64,000 nt of DNA from CAYONZ01 sp964405465 (GTDB lineage Bacteria; Bdellovibrionota; Bdellovibrionia; Bdellovibrionales; JAMPXM01): the NCBI GenBank assembly GCA_964405465.1, contig CAYONZ010000015.1:1-64000 (forward strand), read 5' to 3'. This document shows, piece by piece, positions 17,623 to 26,913 of this stretch; position 1 is the stretch's first letter; each line of letters starts with the position of its first letter. The notes beneath the pieces were generated by a model. It made no database searches. It worked only from the letters and a program-made list of their open reading frames with translations, and had not been told where the DNA came from. The position numbers and the translations under genes are program-made.

Positions 17623-17769
17623 GTGCCCTCACATTCGACTCATTTGCTACTCAAATAATAATAGACCCCAGTTTCAAGAAAAAAGGCAAGTCGATATAGT
17701 TTGATTTGCCCTCGATCAGCACTTTGAATGCCAGACAATTTACAGCTCAATAGAAAAAGGAGATTCAAG

Positions 17770-18819
17770 ATGAATGCACAGCCCTTACAATACGATTTCG
17801 ATTATGAAAGACTCATTCTGATCTGCGGTGGACACATTTTTTTTCAAACAGTTGCTGCCGCGGTCGAACTCGAACTATTTGATAAAATTGAGGTGAGAAA
17901 AACGGCAACCATGGAAGAACTTGCCAGTGATCTTAAACTTCAGAGTAAGCCAGTCCGAATATTGTTGTTAGGTTTGAGTTCGCTTAAGCTTGTGGAAAAA
18001 AAAGGCCATCTTTATGAAAATAGTCCTTTGGCAAAAATGTTTTTGTTAAAAGGCAGCCCTCGTACACTGGTGAATTTAATCAAGTGGCAACACCACATCA
18101 ATTACAAGGCCATGTTCCACTTCACCGAAGCACTTATCGCCAACGATAACGTTGGCCTCAAAGAATTTTCAGGTTCCGAAAAAACTCTCTATGAAAGACT
18201 TGTACACACACCGCATCTCGAAAAAATATTTCAAGATGCAATGAAGGACATATCAGACCAGTCAAATTCTGCCTTTGCAAAATCGGTCAACTTAAACGGA
18301 GTCAAACATTTGATTGATGTTGGTGGCGGAAATGGAACAAACATTGTGAATCTGGCCAAGATTCACCCCAACACCAAATTCTCTATTTTTGATTCACCTA
18401 GTGTTTGCGAAGAGGCCAAAAGAAATTTTGCGAATTTTCCTGAACTGAGTGGGCGACTTGGAACCTTTGTGGGAAACTGCTTTGAGAATGAATTTCCGAG
18501 CGAAGCAGATTGCATTTTGTTTTGCCACTTTTTCACCATTTGGAGCGAAAACGAAAACCTCACTCTTCTTAAAAAGTGTTTCAATTCGTTGAAGTCTGGA
18601 GGTCGCGCCATGATTTTCAATATGATGCAATTTGATTCAGAGGATGGTCCGCTAACTGCAGCGATGGGATCTCCCTATTTTTTAACTTTGGCGACGGGTA
18701 AAGGGATGCTTTATACCAGAAATGAATATATGAAATGGTTTCGTGAGGCTGGTTTTGTTGATGTCACAATACAAGAACTGCCAACTGACCATGCCCTAAT
18801 CTATGGATTCAAGCCTTAG
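17770..18819 (+). CDS. SAM-dependent O-methyltransferase (acetylserotonin-type, with dimerisation domain)
   Basis: 349 residues from ATG 17770, chosen for its AAAGGAGA site. The N-terminal ~95 residues form the winged dimerisation domain (FQTVAAAVELELFDKI, ATMEELASDL, RILLLGLSSLKLVEKKGHLYENS). The SAM domain shows LIDVGGGNGTNIVNLAK (~residue 182) and a GGRAMIFNMM strand. In this family the catalytic His often sits where this protein has FCHFFTIW. Substrates are usually small phenols or polyketide-like molecules. Its 3' end overlaps the convergent adenylation enzyme gene by 24 bases. Confidence 0.85.
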   Translation: MNAQPLQYDFDYERLILICGGHIFFQTVAAAVELELFDKIEVRKTATMEELASDLKLQSKPVRILLLGLSSLKLVEKKGHLYENSPLAKMFLLKGSPRTLVNLIKWQHHINYKAMFHFTEALIANDNVGLKEFSGSEKTLYERLVHTPHLEKIFQDAMKDISDQSNSAFAKSVNLNGVKHLIDVGGGNGTNIVNLAKIHPNTKFSIFDSPSVCEEAKRNFANFPELSGRLGTFVGNCFENEFPSEADCILFCHFFTIWSENENLTLLKKCFNSLKSGGRAMIFNMMQFDSEDGPLTAAMGSPYFLTLATGKGMLYTRNEYMKWFREAGFVDVTIQELPTDHALIYGFKP

Positions 18820-20406
18820 TTTTTTTGCAAGTGCCACTCTATCTAGCTTGCCATTTGCATTGATAGGTCGCTCGAAGACGATATGCACCTGTTTGGGGAC
18901 CAATGTTCCGGCGAGATGTTTGGCACATTCTAGTATGGCGGCCTCTTTTTGTAGTTGAGTTATAGGTCTAAACACCACGGCCAATAGGCTTATGACATGG
19001 CCATCAATATCTTTCTGCCCAGGCAAAACAACCACTTCTTGTCCATCCAGTGCGCGTGAAAAATGCGTCTCAACCTCTTCAAGACAAACCCGTTGCCCAG
19101 CGACTTTCACCTGCAAATCTGACCGACCCACAAAAAAGTATTCACCATTATCCAGGCATCTGGCTAGGTCACCTGTTTTGAACCAACGCACCTGATCTAA
19201 TTCGAAAAATTTATCTTTACTCAACTCAGACTTCTTTAAATACCCACGAACCACCTGGGAACCGCCTATCCATATTTCCCCAACTTCTCCCGGCATGACC
19301 TTGCAACCTTCCTGATCGCGCAAATCAATTTGTACATTTGCATATGGTTTCCCTAGTGAAATCATGAGGAAAGATTGATCCTCGGCGAAATCCTGTGGCA
19401 GAGCTTTTGAAATTGGTACTGAGATAGATTCGACTTGCTTTAGATCTACTATCTTTCGCATCACACTAATCGTGGTCTCTGCTGGGCCATACAGATTTTC
19501 AATTCGAGAAATGGGCGCGATGCGATGCCACTCACGCACAAGGCTTAGAGACAACGATTCCCCAATAAACGTGGTCAATCGAATATTGCCGAAACTACCA
19601 TCTAAAATGGTTCGAATTGATAAACACAATCGTGCCATCGAGGGCGATGAATTCCAAATGGTGACTCGCTCGCGACCCACAAAATCAATAATGTTTACCA
19701 TATCAAAAGAAGTAAATGGACACAGGCAGGCCCCTTTGGTCCATGCCCAAAGCAAATCTCCAATTGATGGGTCAAAACTCAACTCAAATACTTGAGCAAT
19801 ACGATCGCTTGGATTGATGTCATAGAGCCCCTGGATGTTTTCATAATAGGTCTGTAGATTGAACTGTGAGACTGGAATTCCTTTAGGCACGCCAGTTGTT
19901 CCAGATGTAAAGATAATATAAGCCAACGACAAAGGCATAAAACCTATTTCTGCCGTTAAAAGATCAGTCAATTTGGCACGAGATTTTTCTTTTGCGGGAC
20001 CTTGAAAATTGAACTCCGCAAACTGAGGTGGATGACTCCATTTACGCGCAAGCAGATCTTGCGCAACTGACTTCCCAACACGGTCAAAGATCACAAATTT
20101 TAGATCTGCCTCCGCAATAATGGTAGCCGTTTTTTCTACCGGCCACCGTGGGTTAAGAGGCACAAAGGAAATTCCCAAAGCCCAACACGACACCATCGCT
20201 GCATAAGATGTCTCGGTTTTTTGAGTCAAAATTCCTATGGCGTTTTGCTCTGACTTTCGAAAAATTTCATACAGTTCGCCACAAATTCTATCAATCTCGC
20301 GAAATGTGAGGCGCACTTGTTTTTTTTGAATTTGATCGAAATAGGAAACTGCGGTTTGGTCAGGGAACAAGCGAAATGCCATCAAAATATCGTCTAGATA
20401 TCTCAA
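18796..20406 (-). CDS. stand-alone amino-acid-type adenylation enzyme (ANL superfamily)
   Basis: 536 residues. The core motifs of adenylation domains are in order: A3 IIFTSGTTGVPKG (~164-178), a FDPS with Asp 212 where alpha-amino-acid activators keep Asp, A5 NLYGPAETT (~304), A7 WFKTGDLA, A8 GRSDLQVKVAGQRV and the A10 Lys in NANGKLDR near the end. There is no carrier or condensation domain. The Asp suggests an amino acid rather than an aryl acid, in the manner of DltA. The ATG at 20406 overlaps the aroKDE stop by four bases, so it is translationally coupled to shikimate enzymes, an unusual partner. It is not menE, which is at 56773. Confidence 0.85.
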   Translation of the reverse strand: MRYLDDILMAFRLFPDQTAVSYFDQIQKKQVRLTFREIDRICGELYEIFRKSEQNAIGILTQKTETSYAAMVSCWALGISFVPLNPRWPVEKTATIIAEADLKFVIFDRVGKSVAQDLLARKWSHPPQFAEFNFQGPAKEKSRAKLTDLLTAEIGFMPLSLAYIIFTSGTTGVPKGIPVSQFNLQTYYENIQGLYDINPSDRIAQVFELSFDPSIGDLLWAWTKGACLCPFTSFDMVNIIDFVGRERVTIWNSSPSMARLCLSIRTILDGSFGNIRLTTFIGESLSLSLVREWHRIAPISRIENLYGPAETTISVMRKIVDLKQVESISVPISKALPQDFAEDQSFLMISLGKPYANVQIDLRDQEGCKVMPGEVGEIWIGGSQVVRGYLKKSELSKDKFFELDQVRWFKTGDLARCLDNGEYFFVGRSDLQVKVAGQRVCLEEVETHFSRALDGQEVVVLPGQKDIDGHVISLLAVVFRPITQLQKEAAILECAKHLAGTLVPKQVHIVFERPINANGKLDRVALAKKLRLESID

Positions 20407-22250
20407 AGCCGCCCCTCGCGCTCCATCTTTTGCCAGAATTCTCTCTGCCCCAACGCCTGTGCTTTGAACATTTTAATTCCAGAAACATAACGTGAACCAG
20501 TCTTTTGAGCGTATTCTAATCCGGGTGAATCTTCTGCATAATTTAAATCGAAAATCACATCTGGCTTCCAACTCGGATCTGGCCAAATATTGGATTTTTC
20601 AAACTGCGCTCGTCCAACCCCCCAAATAAGTAAACGTGGAAATTCACATGGAAGTTCATTGTTTCGGGGCAGACCAGACTGAGCAGAATACGAGGACGCC
20701 GCAGGAAACACCCGCCGAATCACCTCTAGTGTTCCTCCGCCACCCCAAATGACAACTTGCTCGAGAGACAAGAGCTGCTCTTCTTCCGCCGAATAGCTAA
20801 GCCCAAACAAATCCGTATTGGTTGAAAGCCAGGACTTTTTCTGCTGACTCCACACTAATGTATTCGAGGCCCCAAGTTCCTGGGTAATGGAGTCATAAAC
20901 TATGCTCGAATCAAAACAGATTGTCTTGAGTGGCGACGTGACTGCGGCCCACTTGAGTCCGAGTGAACCCAAAAATTCCAAGGCTCCGTTTTTCCATTCC
21001 TGTTCAGTCATACGAATGGAAAAAACAGGTGCACCAAGTTTTTTAAAAAATTCAAACTGTTCTGCAGGAGTCCGGCTATGTGCCACTGGATCCCCCAAAA
21101 TGGCTGCAAAACACATGGCATTGGCCATTTTTTTTCGACGAGTCCATTCAATAAGTGTTGGTTGATCAATTGCCGATCCGTCGCCCTCACGCCAAAACTG
21201 CAAAGGTGACCTCGTACTCATCCAAAGCCGGTACCACTTCCATCGACCATCGGTAGACATCGGTAAAAAGCTGCGATTTGCAGGGTCTTGTCGAACCCAG
21301 TTATGTACTTCTTCCAGTTCCCTAAAGTCATCGATCATCAGCGCAAGTTTGATTGTCGATTTTGGCAGACCAGGTGAGACAGCGTTCAGATTCTCAAGTG
21401 TTTCAGTCAACGATCCAGATTTTGTGTGCAGTGACAGAACTGTAGGAGCGAGGTCTTTTGTTGGCAAACCCCGCTCGAGAGGCCAATCAAAATTAAGTTT
21501 GTATTTTCTGATCAGACCGAGTGACCTGTCCGTTTCACTTTGGTTCCTCAAGCTAAACAAAATTTGTCTACCGAATCCCCACTCCTCACAGAGAATTTTT
21601 AGCGTGAGTTGAAGATTCTCAAATGAAAGTAAGTCGTCCCGTAACTCCAGCCACTTAACTCCCCTTTGGATTTGCCGTTGTAGCCAAATTCGATCATTGT
21701 ATCGAGAACCAGGAACGGTAACGGCACCACCGACCTGTTGAATGTCCCCCAGTAACCATTCTCGTTCCTCATCATTAATGAAATCAAATCCTTCTTGTGT
21801 TTCCAGAATCTGATCTGCCATCTGCATATATCTTTTGGTGCGAGTATCAACCCGCTGCAAATACTCTTCCAAAGGACCAAGACCTGCAGTCAATCTTGGT
21901 CGATTCAAAAACACTCTTCCTTTAGTGTCAGTGGGTCTCTTTACCCACAAATACTCCCAACCCGATTTCTTTGGGCCCTCGAACCCACCGCCCAACGATA
22001 CAAAACAGTCCTCAGTTCTCTTGGAAAGTTCTCGATCAAGACGATCGAAATGGCTTTGTTCAAGCTGACGAAATGCCGACTCACCTTTCGTCGAAAAAAT
22101 TTCTGCTACGCTGATGCCTTCTGCTTTTGCGATCTCTTGATCCAAATCGAAAAAACTGGCTGCCCGTCCTGCACGCTCATAATAAAACTTGGCCCTCTCT
22201 AGAAAACTAGTTTTTCCAGTTCCTCGGTGGCCAATAATCGCATATTTCAC
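20403..22250 (-). CDS. aroKDE: trifunctional shikimate kinase / type I 3-dehydroquinate dehydratase / shikimate dehydrogenase
   Basis: 615 residues, three enzymes in one chain. Residues 1 to ~155 are shikimate kinase: Walker A GHRGTGKT, FFDLDQEIAKAEG and LGGGF. Residues ~175-370 look like type I dehydroquinase: WLELRDD, LSLHTKSG with the catalytic His at about 275, and KLALMIDD with the Schiff-base Lys at about 301. Residues ~380-615 are shikimate dehydrogenase: GDPVAHSRTP, VTSPLK (Lys 442), GASNTLV, STNTDLFG (Asp 480), a Gly-rich WGGGGT and a C-terminal QAL. The order K-D-E matches the C-terminal half of the fungal AROM protein. aroB lies immediately upstream with a four-base overlap. Confidence 0.88.
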   Translation of the reverse strand: MKYAIIGHRGTGKTSFLERAKFYYERAGRAASFFDLDQEIAKAEGISVAEIFSTKGESAFRQLEQSHFDRLDRELSKRTEDCFVSLGGGFEGPKKSGWEYLWVKRPTDTKGRVFLNRPRLTAGLGPLEEYLQRVDTRTKRYMQMADQILETQEGFDFINDEEREWLLGDIQQVGGAVTVPGSRYNDRIWLQRQIQRGVKWLELRDDLLSFENLQLTLKILCEEWGFGRQILFSLRNQSETDRSLGLIRKYKLNFDWPLERGLPTKDLAPTVLSLHTKSGSLTETLENLNAVSPGLPKSTIKLALMIDDFRELEEVHNWVRQDPANRSFLPMSTDGRWKWYRLWMSTRSPLQFWREGDGSAIDQPTLIEWTRRKKMANAMCFAAILGDPVAHSRTPAEQFEFFKKLGAPVFSIRMTEQEWKNGALEFLGSLGLKWAAVTSPLKTICFDSSIVYDSITQELGASNTLVWSQQKKSWLSTNTDLFGLSYSAEEEQLLSLEQVVIWGGGGTLEVIRRVFPAASSYSAQSGLPRNNELPCEFPRLLIWGVGRAQFEKSNIWPDPSWKPDVIFDLNYAEDSPGLEYAQKTGSRYVSGIKMFKAQALGQREFWQKMEREGRL

Positions 22251-23305
22251 TTCATCCAGCCTTGGGCACGAGCCTCAACAATGACTTCGGCGACACGGAC
22301 TTTCTCACGTTTGACCTTGCCCCACCCATGCACAAAAAGAAATGTAACTGTGTCTCCCCTTTTTGTGTCACCTTTTTCACGTTTTTTATCCTTAAGCAAA
22401 AGGTTCTGAACGCGTTTTTCAGTAAGTGCTTTTTGATTCCATTGCGAATCAACATTCCAACTCGCAAAACCGCAGACGTCTTCTAGCAAAATCAGAAAAT
22501 CAAAAAGTTCATGCTCTTTAATATATTTTTTTTCAAAGCTCCAATTGAGCGCGAAAAAAGTTCCTTGAGCAACTGCCATCCCATGCGCAACCCCTAACTC
22601 TGCCTCAAGTACATGACCAAAAGTGTGCCCAAGATTTAGAATCTGACGAACACCTGTTTTTTCATAAGGATCGCGATTAACAACTCGATACTTTGAATCG
22701 ATAGCAGACTTTAGTGTTTTCCAAATCATTTCAGCAGGCGCCATTCCCTCACGCATTTTTTTGCGCCAAGGTCCACCATCGATAATTGCAATTTTAGCCA
22801 GTTCACCTAAAGCCTCAAGGGCACGCGCTTCAGGCTGGTTTTTTAAAAAATCGTAGCAAATCACAATCTCTTTTGCAGGATAAAACGTGCCTATTTGATT
22901 CTTTGCACTGGCCACATTCATAGCAGTCTTCCCGCCATGAGAAGAATCGACGGCCGCCAGCCAAGTGGTTGGCACATGAATGAGTCCAACACCACGCTTA
23001 AGAATACTTGCTACAAAGCCAGCAAAATCACCTACCGAACCTCCGCCAGCCGCAACCACAGTGAGCTCTCTTGAGTTCAGATGCGCAACTTTCTCAATAA
23101 TTTTAGCAATGTGAACAGGAAAGCCGTTAATGTCCTTCAGAGATTCACCAGCTTCAACACCATATGTACAAGTGAAACCTTTCATCCATGAACGAAAACT
23201 TGGCGATACTTTTCCAAGATGCTTGTCATAAATAAGAATTGTTTGTTCGCCAAATCGAGAAGGTTTGAGAATTTTTCTAGTAAATGTAATTTTTGATTTT
23301 TTCAT
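22247..23305 (-). CDS. aroB: 3-dehydroquinate synthase
   Basis: 352 residues from ATG 23305; a GTG at 23332 would add nine residues. An NAD- and metal-dependent enzyme that cyclises DAHP to 3-dehydroquinate. Family motifs: GGGSVGDFAGFVAS, VPTTWLAAVDSSHGGKTA (in the usual enzyme QVPTTLLAQVDSSVGGKT), ELAKIAIIDGG and LGHTFGHVLEA with the metal His. It overlaps the aroKDE start by four bases. With that fusion and the adenylation enzyme it makes a coupled three-gene operon. Confidence 0.94.
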   Translation of the reverse strand: MKKSKITFTRKILKPSRFGEQTILIYDKHLGKVSPSFRSWMKGFTCTYGVEAGESLKDINGFPVHIAKIIEKVAHLNSRELTVVAAGGGSVGDFAGFVASILKRGVGLIHVPTTWLAAVDSSHGGKTAMNVASAKNQIGTFYPAKEIVICYDFLKNQPEARALEALGELAKIAIIDGGPWRKKMREGMAPAEMIWKTLKSAIDSKYRVVNRDPYEKTGVRQILNLGHTFGHVLEAELGVAHGMAVAQGTFFALNWSFEKKYIKEHELFDFLILLEDVCGFASWNVDSQWNQKALTEKRVQNLLLKDKKREKGDTKRGDTVTFLFVHGWGKVKREKVRVAEVIVEARAQGWMK

Positions 23306-23367
23306 AGTTTCTATTATAGGCTCGATGCCCACAACAGAGAAGACCTAAATAAACTCTTGTATTGAGT

Positions 23368-24252
23368 TTAGGACCGATTTTTAAGTCTTGGATCAAGTGC
23401 ATCGCGAAGACCATCGCCTAAAAGATTGAAAGCAATGACTACCATCAAGATACAAAGTCCAGGTAGTGTCACCAGCCAAGGAGAGGTCTCGATAAAAGAC
23501 CTGGCATCGGCTAGCATTACGCCCCACTCAGGAGTGGGTGCCTGTGCACCAAGACCCAAGAAACCGAGTGCCGCAACACTCAATATACCATCACTAAAAC
23601 CAAGAGCCATTTGCACAAGAATCGGCCCTAAACAATTTGGCAGTATGGTCAACACGGCCAAGCGAAAGTCGGTGGCACCAAACGAGCGTGAGGCTTGGAC
23701 ATAAGCTTTTTCTTTCTCAGCCAAAACGCTTGCTCTCACCAAACGAACAAACGAGGGGATTAATGTGACCGAGACTGCCAAAAGAGCATTTACAAAACTC
23801 TGTCCTAATACCGCAACAACAACAATCGAAAGTAAAATACTCGGAAGCGACATCAAAATATCGGTCAAACGTGAAATGACAGCGTCGATTCGCCCTTCGC
23901 GAAAACCAGCCCAAAGTCCCAGGGAGACGCCGACGGCACCAGAAAGCAGCACCACTACAAATCCAGCGAGCAGAGATACTCTTGCCCCGTAAATTAGCCT
24001 CGACAGGAGATCGCGACCGACATCATCTGTTCCCAGAAGAAAACGTGTATTGCTATTAGGGGCCTGTAGCTCTGGGCTCAATGTGCTTGACCAAATTGGA
24101 TTGAGTTTCAATTGCCCATCAAAAATTTCGGTCGGATCATGAGGAGCCAAAATTGGAGCCAATAGAGCAACTATCACAAAAAACAAAACCACTCCAAGAC
24201 CCAGGAGTGCTGCCCGATTTCTTTTTAAAAGATTCCAAAATACCACCATCAA
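23368..24252 (-). CDS. dppC: peptide ABC transporter permease (DppC/OppC type)
   Basis: 294 residues with six predicted membrane spans; the first covers residues ~14-34. The N-terminal periplasmic loop has the family HDPTE and LLGTDDVGRD motifs, and the EAA loop is ARSFGATDFRLAVLTILPNCLGP. The last span is followed by a hydrophilic GLRDALDPRLKNR tail, as in all DppC/OppC proteins. It is the last gene of a leftward dppA-dppB-dppC set, 7 bases after dppB. No ATPase gene of the system lies beside it, so the ATP-binding subunits must be elsewhere. Confidence 0.93.
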   Translation of the reverse strand: MMVVFWNLLKRNRAALLGLGVVLFFVIVALLAPILAPHDPTEIFDGQLKLNPIWSSTLSPELQAPNSNTRFLLGTDDVGRDLLSRLIYGARVSLLAGFVVVLLSGAVGVSLGLWAGFREGRIDAVISRLTDILMSLPSILLSIVVVAVLGQSFVNALLAVSVTLIPSFVRLVRASVLAEKEKAYVQASRSFGATDFRLAVLTILPNCLGPILVQMALGFSDGILSVAALGFLGLGAQAPTPEWGVMLADARSFIETSPWLVTLPGLCILMVVIAFNLLGDGLRDALDPRLKNRS

Positions 24253-24259
24253 AATATTC

Positions 24260-25273
24260 TCACAGTTTTGCTCGCATTTGTGGATTCACCCAAAAATAGG
24301 CGACGTCGACCAAAAGATTCGTCAATACGACAAGCAGGGCAATCAACAACACACCCCCCTGAATAACAGGGTAATCACGGGACAAGACACTTTGCACGAT
24401 CCACTTTCCGATTCCTGGCCAAGAAAATAATGTTTCGGTTAAAACGGCTCCCGTCAAAAGACTCCCCAATGTCAAACCAATCACCGTTACGATAGGAATG
24501 AGTGCATTTCGTAAAGCATGTACAAAATAAACACGCCAACTCGCAACGCCCTTTGCTTTTGCCGTTCGAATATAATCTTCATGTAAAACCTCAAGTAGGC
24601 TTGAGCGAGTCATTCGTGCTATCACGGCGAGAGGAATTGTTCCCAACACGATTGAGGGCAAAACCAAATGTGCAAGCGCACTTTTAAACGCAAGCCAAGC
24701 CTCATCACTTTTCCAAACATCGATTAACATCAAGCCCGACCATTGAGGTACATCGAATTCAGCTGCAATTCTCCCTGAAACCGGAGTCAGGCCGAGTTGG
24801 ACCGAAAAAAACATAATCAATAGCAATCCCCACCAAAAAACTGGCATCGAAAATCCGACCAATGAACTTGTCATGACAAGATAGTCTGCAAGTTTATTGC
24901 GCCTCAAAGCTGCCCAAATGCCCAGAGGAATTCCAAAAATCACGGCAATTGCAAGCGCCACCGTCGACAATTCGATCGTGGCAGGAAACCGATCAAGAAA
25001 TTCTTCAGACACTGGACGTTTCGAAGATATAGATGTGCCAAGATCCCCGCGTATGGCCCCCCAAACAAATTTTATGTATTGTTCAGGCAATGGGCGATCC
25101 AGCCCCATGGAAGCTTTCATTTCTTGGTAAGCTTGTTCAGATGAACCTCGCTCACCGAGCATCAAAAGCACTGGGTCGCCAGGGATCATTCGAATCAAGA
25201 AGAACGACAATAGTGTGACACCAATTAATGTTGGAATACCCATGGCTAAACGGCGAACAATAAAAATCAGCAT
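24260..25273 (-). CDS. dppB: peptide ABC transporter permease (DppB/OppB type)
   Basis: 337 residues, six membrane spans. The first span is IVRRLAMGIPTLIGVTLLSFFLIRM, followed by the DPVLLMLGE and GLDRPLPEQY motifs of DppB. The EAA loop reads RTAKAKGVASWRVYFVHALRNALIPIVT, the contact site for the ATPase. The C-terminus ends DVAYFWVNPQMR, also typical. Its ATG at 25273 shares a base with the stop of dppA (TAATG), so the two are translated together. Confidence 0.94.
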   Translation of the reverse strand: MLIFIVRRLAMGIPTLIGVTLLSFFLIRMIPGDPVLLMLGERGSSEQAYQEMKASMGLDRPLPEQYIKFVWGAIRGDLGTSISSKRPVSEEFLDRFPATIELSTVALAIAVIFGIPLGIWAALRRNKLADYLVMTSSLVGFSMPVFWWGLLLIMFFSVQLGLTPVSGRIAAEFDVPQWSGLMLIDVWKSDEAWLAFKSALAHLVLPSIVLGTIPLAVIARMTRSSLLEVLHEDYIRTAKAKGVASWRVYFVHALRNALIPIVTVIGLTLGSLLTGAVLTETLFSWPGIGKWIVQSVLSRDYPVIQGGVLLIALLVVLTNLLVDVAYFWVNPQMRAKL

Positions 25274-26871
25274 TACTTCAAATCAACTCCATAAAAAGAG
25301 TCTGTCCCAAGTGGACTAATTTTAAATCCAGTCACATTCTTCGCCATTGCCCTAAATACTTTGGCATGGGCAAGTGTCACCCAAGGAGCCTGTTCCTTAA
25401 AAATCCTCTGAGCCTCTTCATAAAACTTAGTTCGCTTTTTAATATCGTTGGTCGTCTTCGCCTGCTCCATGAGTTTATCATACGCTTTGTCGCACCAACG
25501 TGAATAATTGCTCCCACTCTCGACTGCTGCACAACCCAAGAGAGTGTTCATAAAATTATCAGGATCGCCAATATCGGCGGTCCAACCAGCGAGCAACATT
25601 TCATGTTCACCTTTTCGAGCCTTTGCAAGATAAGTCGCCCACTCAAACGTAACTAAATTTAGTTTAATGCCAATCTTAGCTAAATCGGCTTGCATCATTT
25701 CGGCCATTTTCTTGGCCGCTGGATTGTATGGGCGAGAGACAGGTAAATACCAAAGAGTTGTCTCAAACCCTTTCTCAAAACCTGCTTTCTTCAACAAGGC
25801 TTTGGCTTTCTCAACATTATACTCGTAATCTTTTATGGATTTATTATAGCCCCATAGTGAGGGCGGCAACGGATTTTTCGCAATAGATGCAAAACCTAAA
25901 TAGACGGCCTCTAGGTAAGCCGCGCGATTGAGTGCCATGTGAATGGCCTGGCGAACTTCGAGTTTATCGAACGGAGCCTTTTGCGTGTTGAATGCCAAGT
26001 ACCCAACATTCAAACCTTCTTGCTCAAGCACTAAAAGCTTTGGATCTTTCTTCATAGCACCCAAATCACTGGGCTGTGGCTCGGCGATAAGATGGCACTC
26101 TCCTGCCTTCAATTTCTGCGTTCGCACACTCGCATCTTTAGTGATCGCAAAAACCAATTTATCGATTGCGGCTCTTCCCGCAAAATAATTTGCATTGGCT
26201 TCATAGCGAATTTGCGTGTCTTTAGAATAACTCTGAAAAACAAACGGGCCAGTTCCAATCGGCTCGAAATCAATTTTCTCGGGAGTTTTATTCGCCAATA
26301 ATTTTTGCCCGTATTCTGCAGACAAAATGCTTGCGAAATCCATTGCCATATCAACTAAGAATGGAGCTTCAGCCTTAGCCAAAATAAATTTGACCGTTTG
26401 TTCATCGACTTTAACAACCTCTTTGATCAGCGTATCGAGCTCCATAGATTTGAAATACTCATACACTCCACCATTCACTTTGTTGTAAGGATGACTAACC
26501 TTCAACATTCTCTCGAAGCTAAACACGACATCGTCAGCATTAAACTCTCGCGTCGGCGTAAAATATTTTGTCGTATGAAACTTCACACCTTTTCGAAGTT
26601 TAAAAGTATAGACCTTCCCACCGTCTGAAATGGTCCATGATTCTGCTAATGAGGGAACAACCTCAGTAGTTCCAGCCTTAAAGTCGGCCAAGCGATTGTA
26701 GATCGCACGCGAACTCGCATTGAACGTCGGACCGTCGCTTCCCATCTGGGGATTAAATGTGGAAGGACTCGCCTCTGAGCAATAAATCAAAGTCTTTGTC
26801 GCATTTGCTGAGGCAACTCCCAAGATCGACACCATCAAACCAATAAACAATTTTAATTGAGATCGAAACAT
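25273..26871 (-). CDS. dppA: peptide-binding protein of the ABC transporter (DppA/OppA family)
   Basis: 532 residues, with a signal peptide ending near ANA (MFRSQLKLFIGLMVSILGVASANA) and no lipobox Cys, so it is a soluble periplasmic receptor. Family blocks: LIYCSEASPSTFNPQ, RLADFKAGTTEVVPSLAESW, YTFKLRKGVKFHTT, IGTGPFVFQSY and the C-terminal GWTADIGDPDNFMNTLL. The last resembles the DppA dipeptide receptor (WTGDNGDPDNF in enterobacteria), so dipeptides are the best guess. It is the first gene of the three-gene operon. Confidence 0.93.
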   Translation of the reverse strand: MFRSQLKLFIGLMVSILGVASANATKTLIYCSEASPSTFNPQMGSDGPTFNASSRAIYNRLADFKAGTTEVVPSLAESWTISDGGKVYTFKLRKGVKFHTTKYFTPTREFNADDVVFSFERMLKVSHPYNKVNGGVYEYFKSMELDTLIKEVVKVDEQTVKFILAKAEAPFLVDMAMDFASILSAEYGQKLLANKTPEKIDFEPIGTGPFVFQSYSKDTQIRYEANANYFAGRAAIDKLVFAITKDASVRTQKLKAGECHLIAEPQPSDLGAMKKDPKLLVLEQEGLNVGYLAFNTQKAPFDKLEVRQAIHMALNRAAYLEAVYLGFASIAKNPLPPSLWGYNKSIKDYEYNVEKAKALLKKAGFEKGFETTLWYLPVSRPYNPAAKKMAEMMQADLAKIGIKLNLVTFEWATYLAKARKGEHEMLLAGWTADIGDPDNFMNTLLGCAAVESGSNYSRWCDKAYDKLMEQAKTTNDIKKRTKFYEEAQRIFKEQAPWVTLAHAKVFRAMAKNVTGFKISPLGTDSFYGVDLK

Positions 26872-26913
26872 GAAGCCTCCCCGAGAAATTTAGAAAATTA
26901 TCGGCACTAATGG

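Noticed and set aside
18796..20406. Adenylation enzyme as menE
   Set aside because: A better MenE lies in menB-A-C-E at 56773-58191, and this protein has amino-acid-type A-domain motifs.
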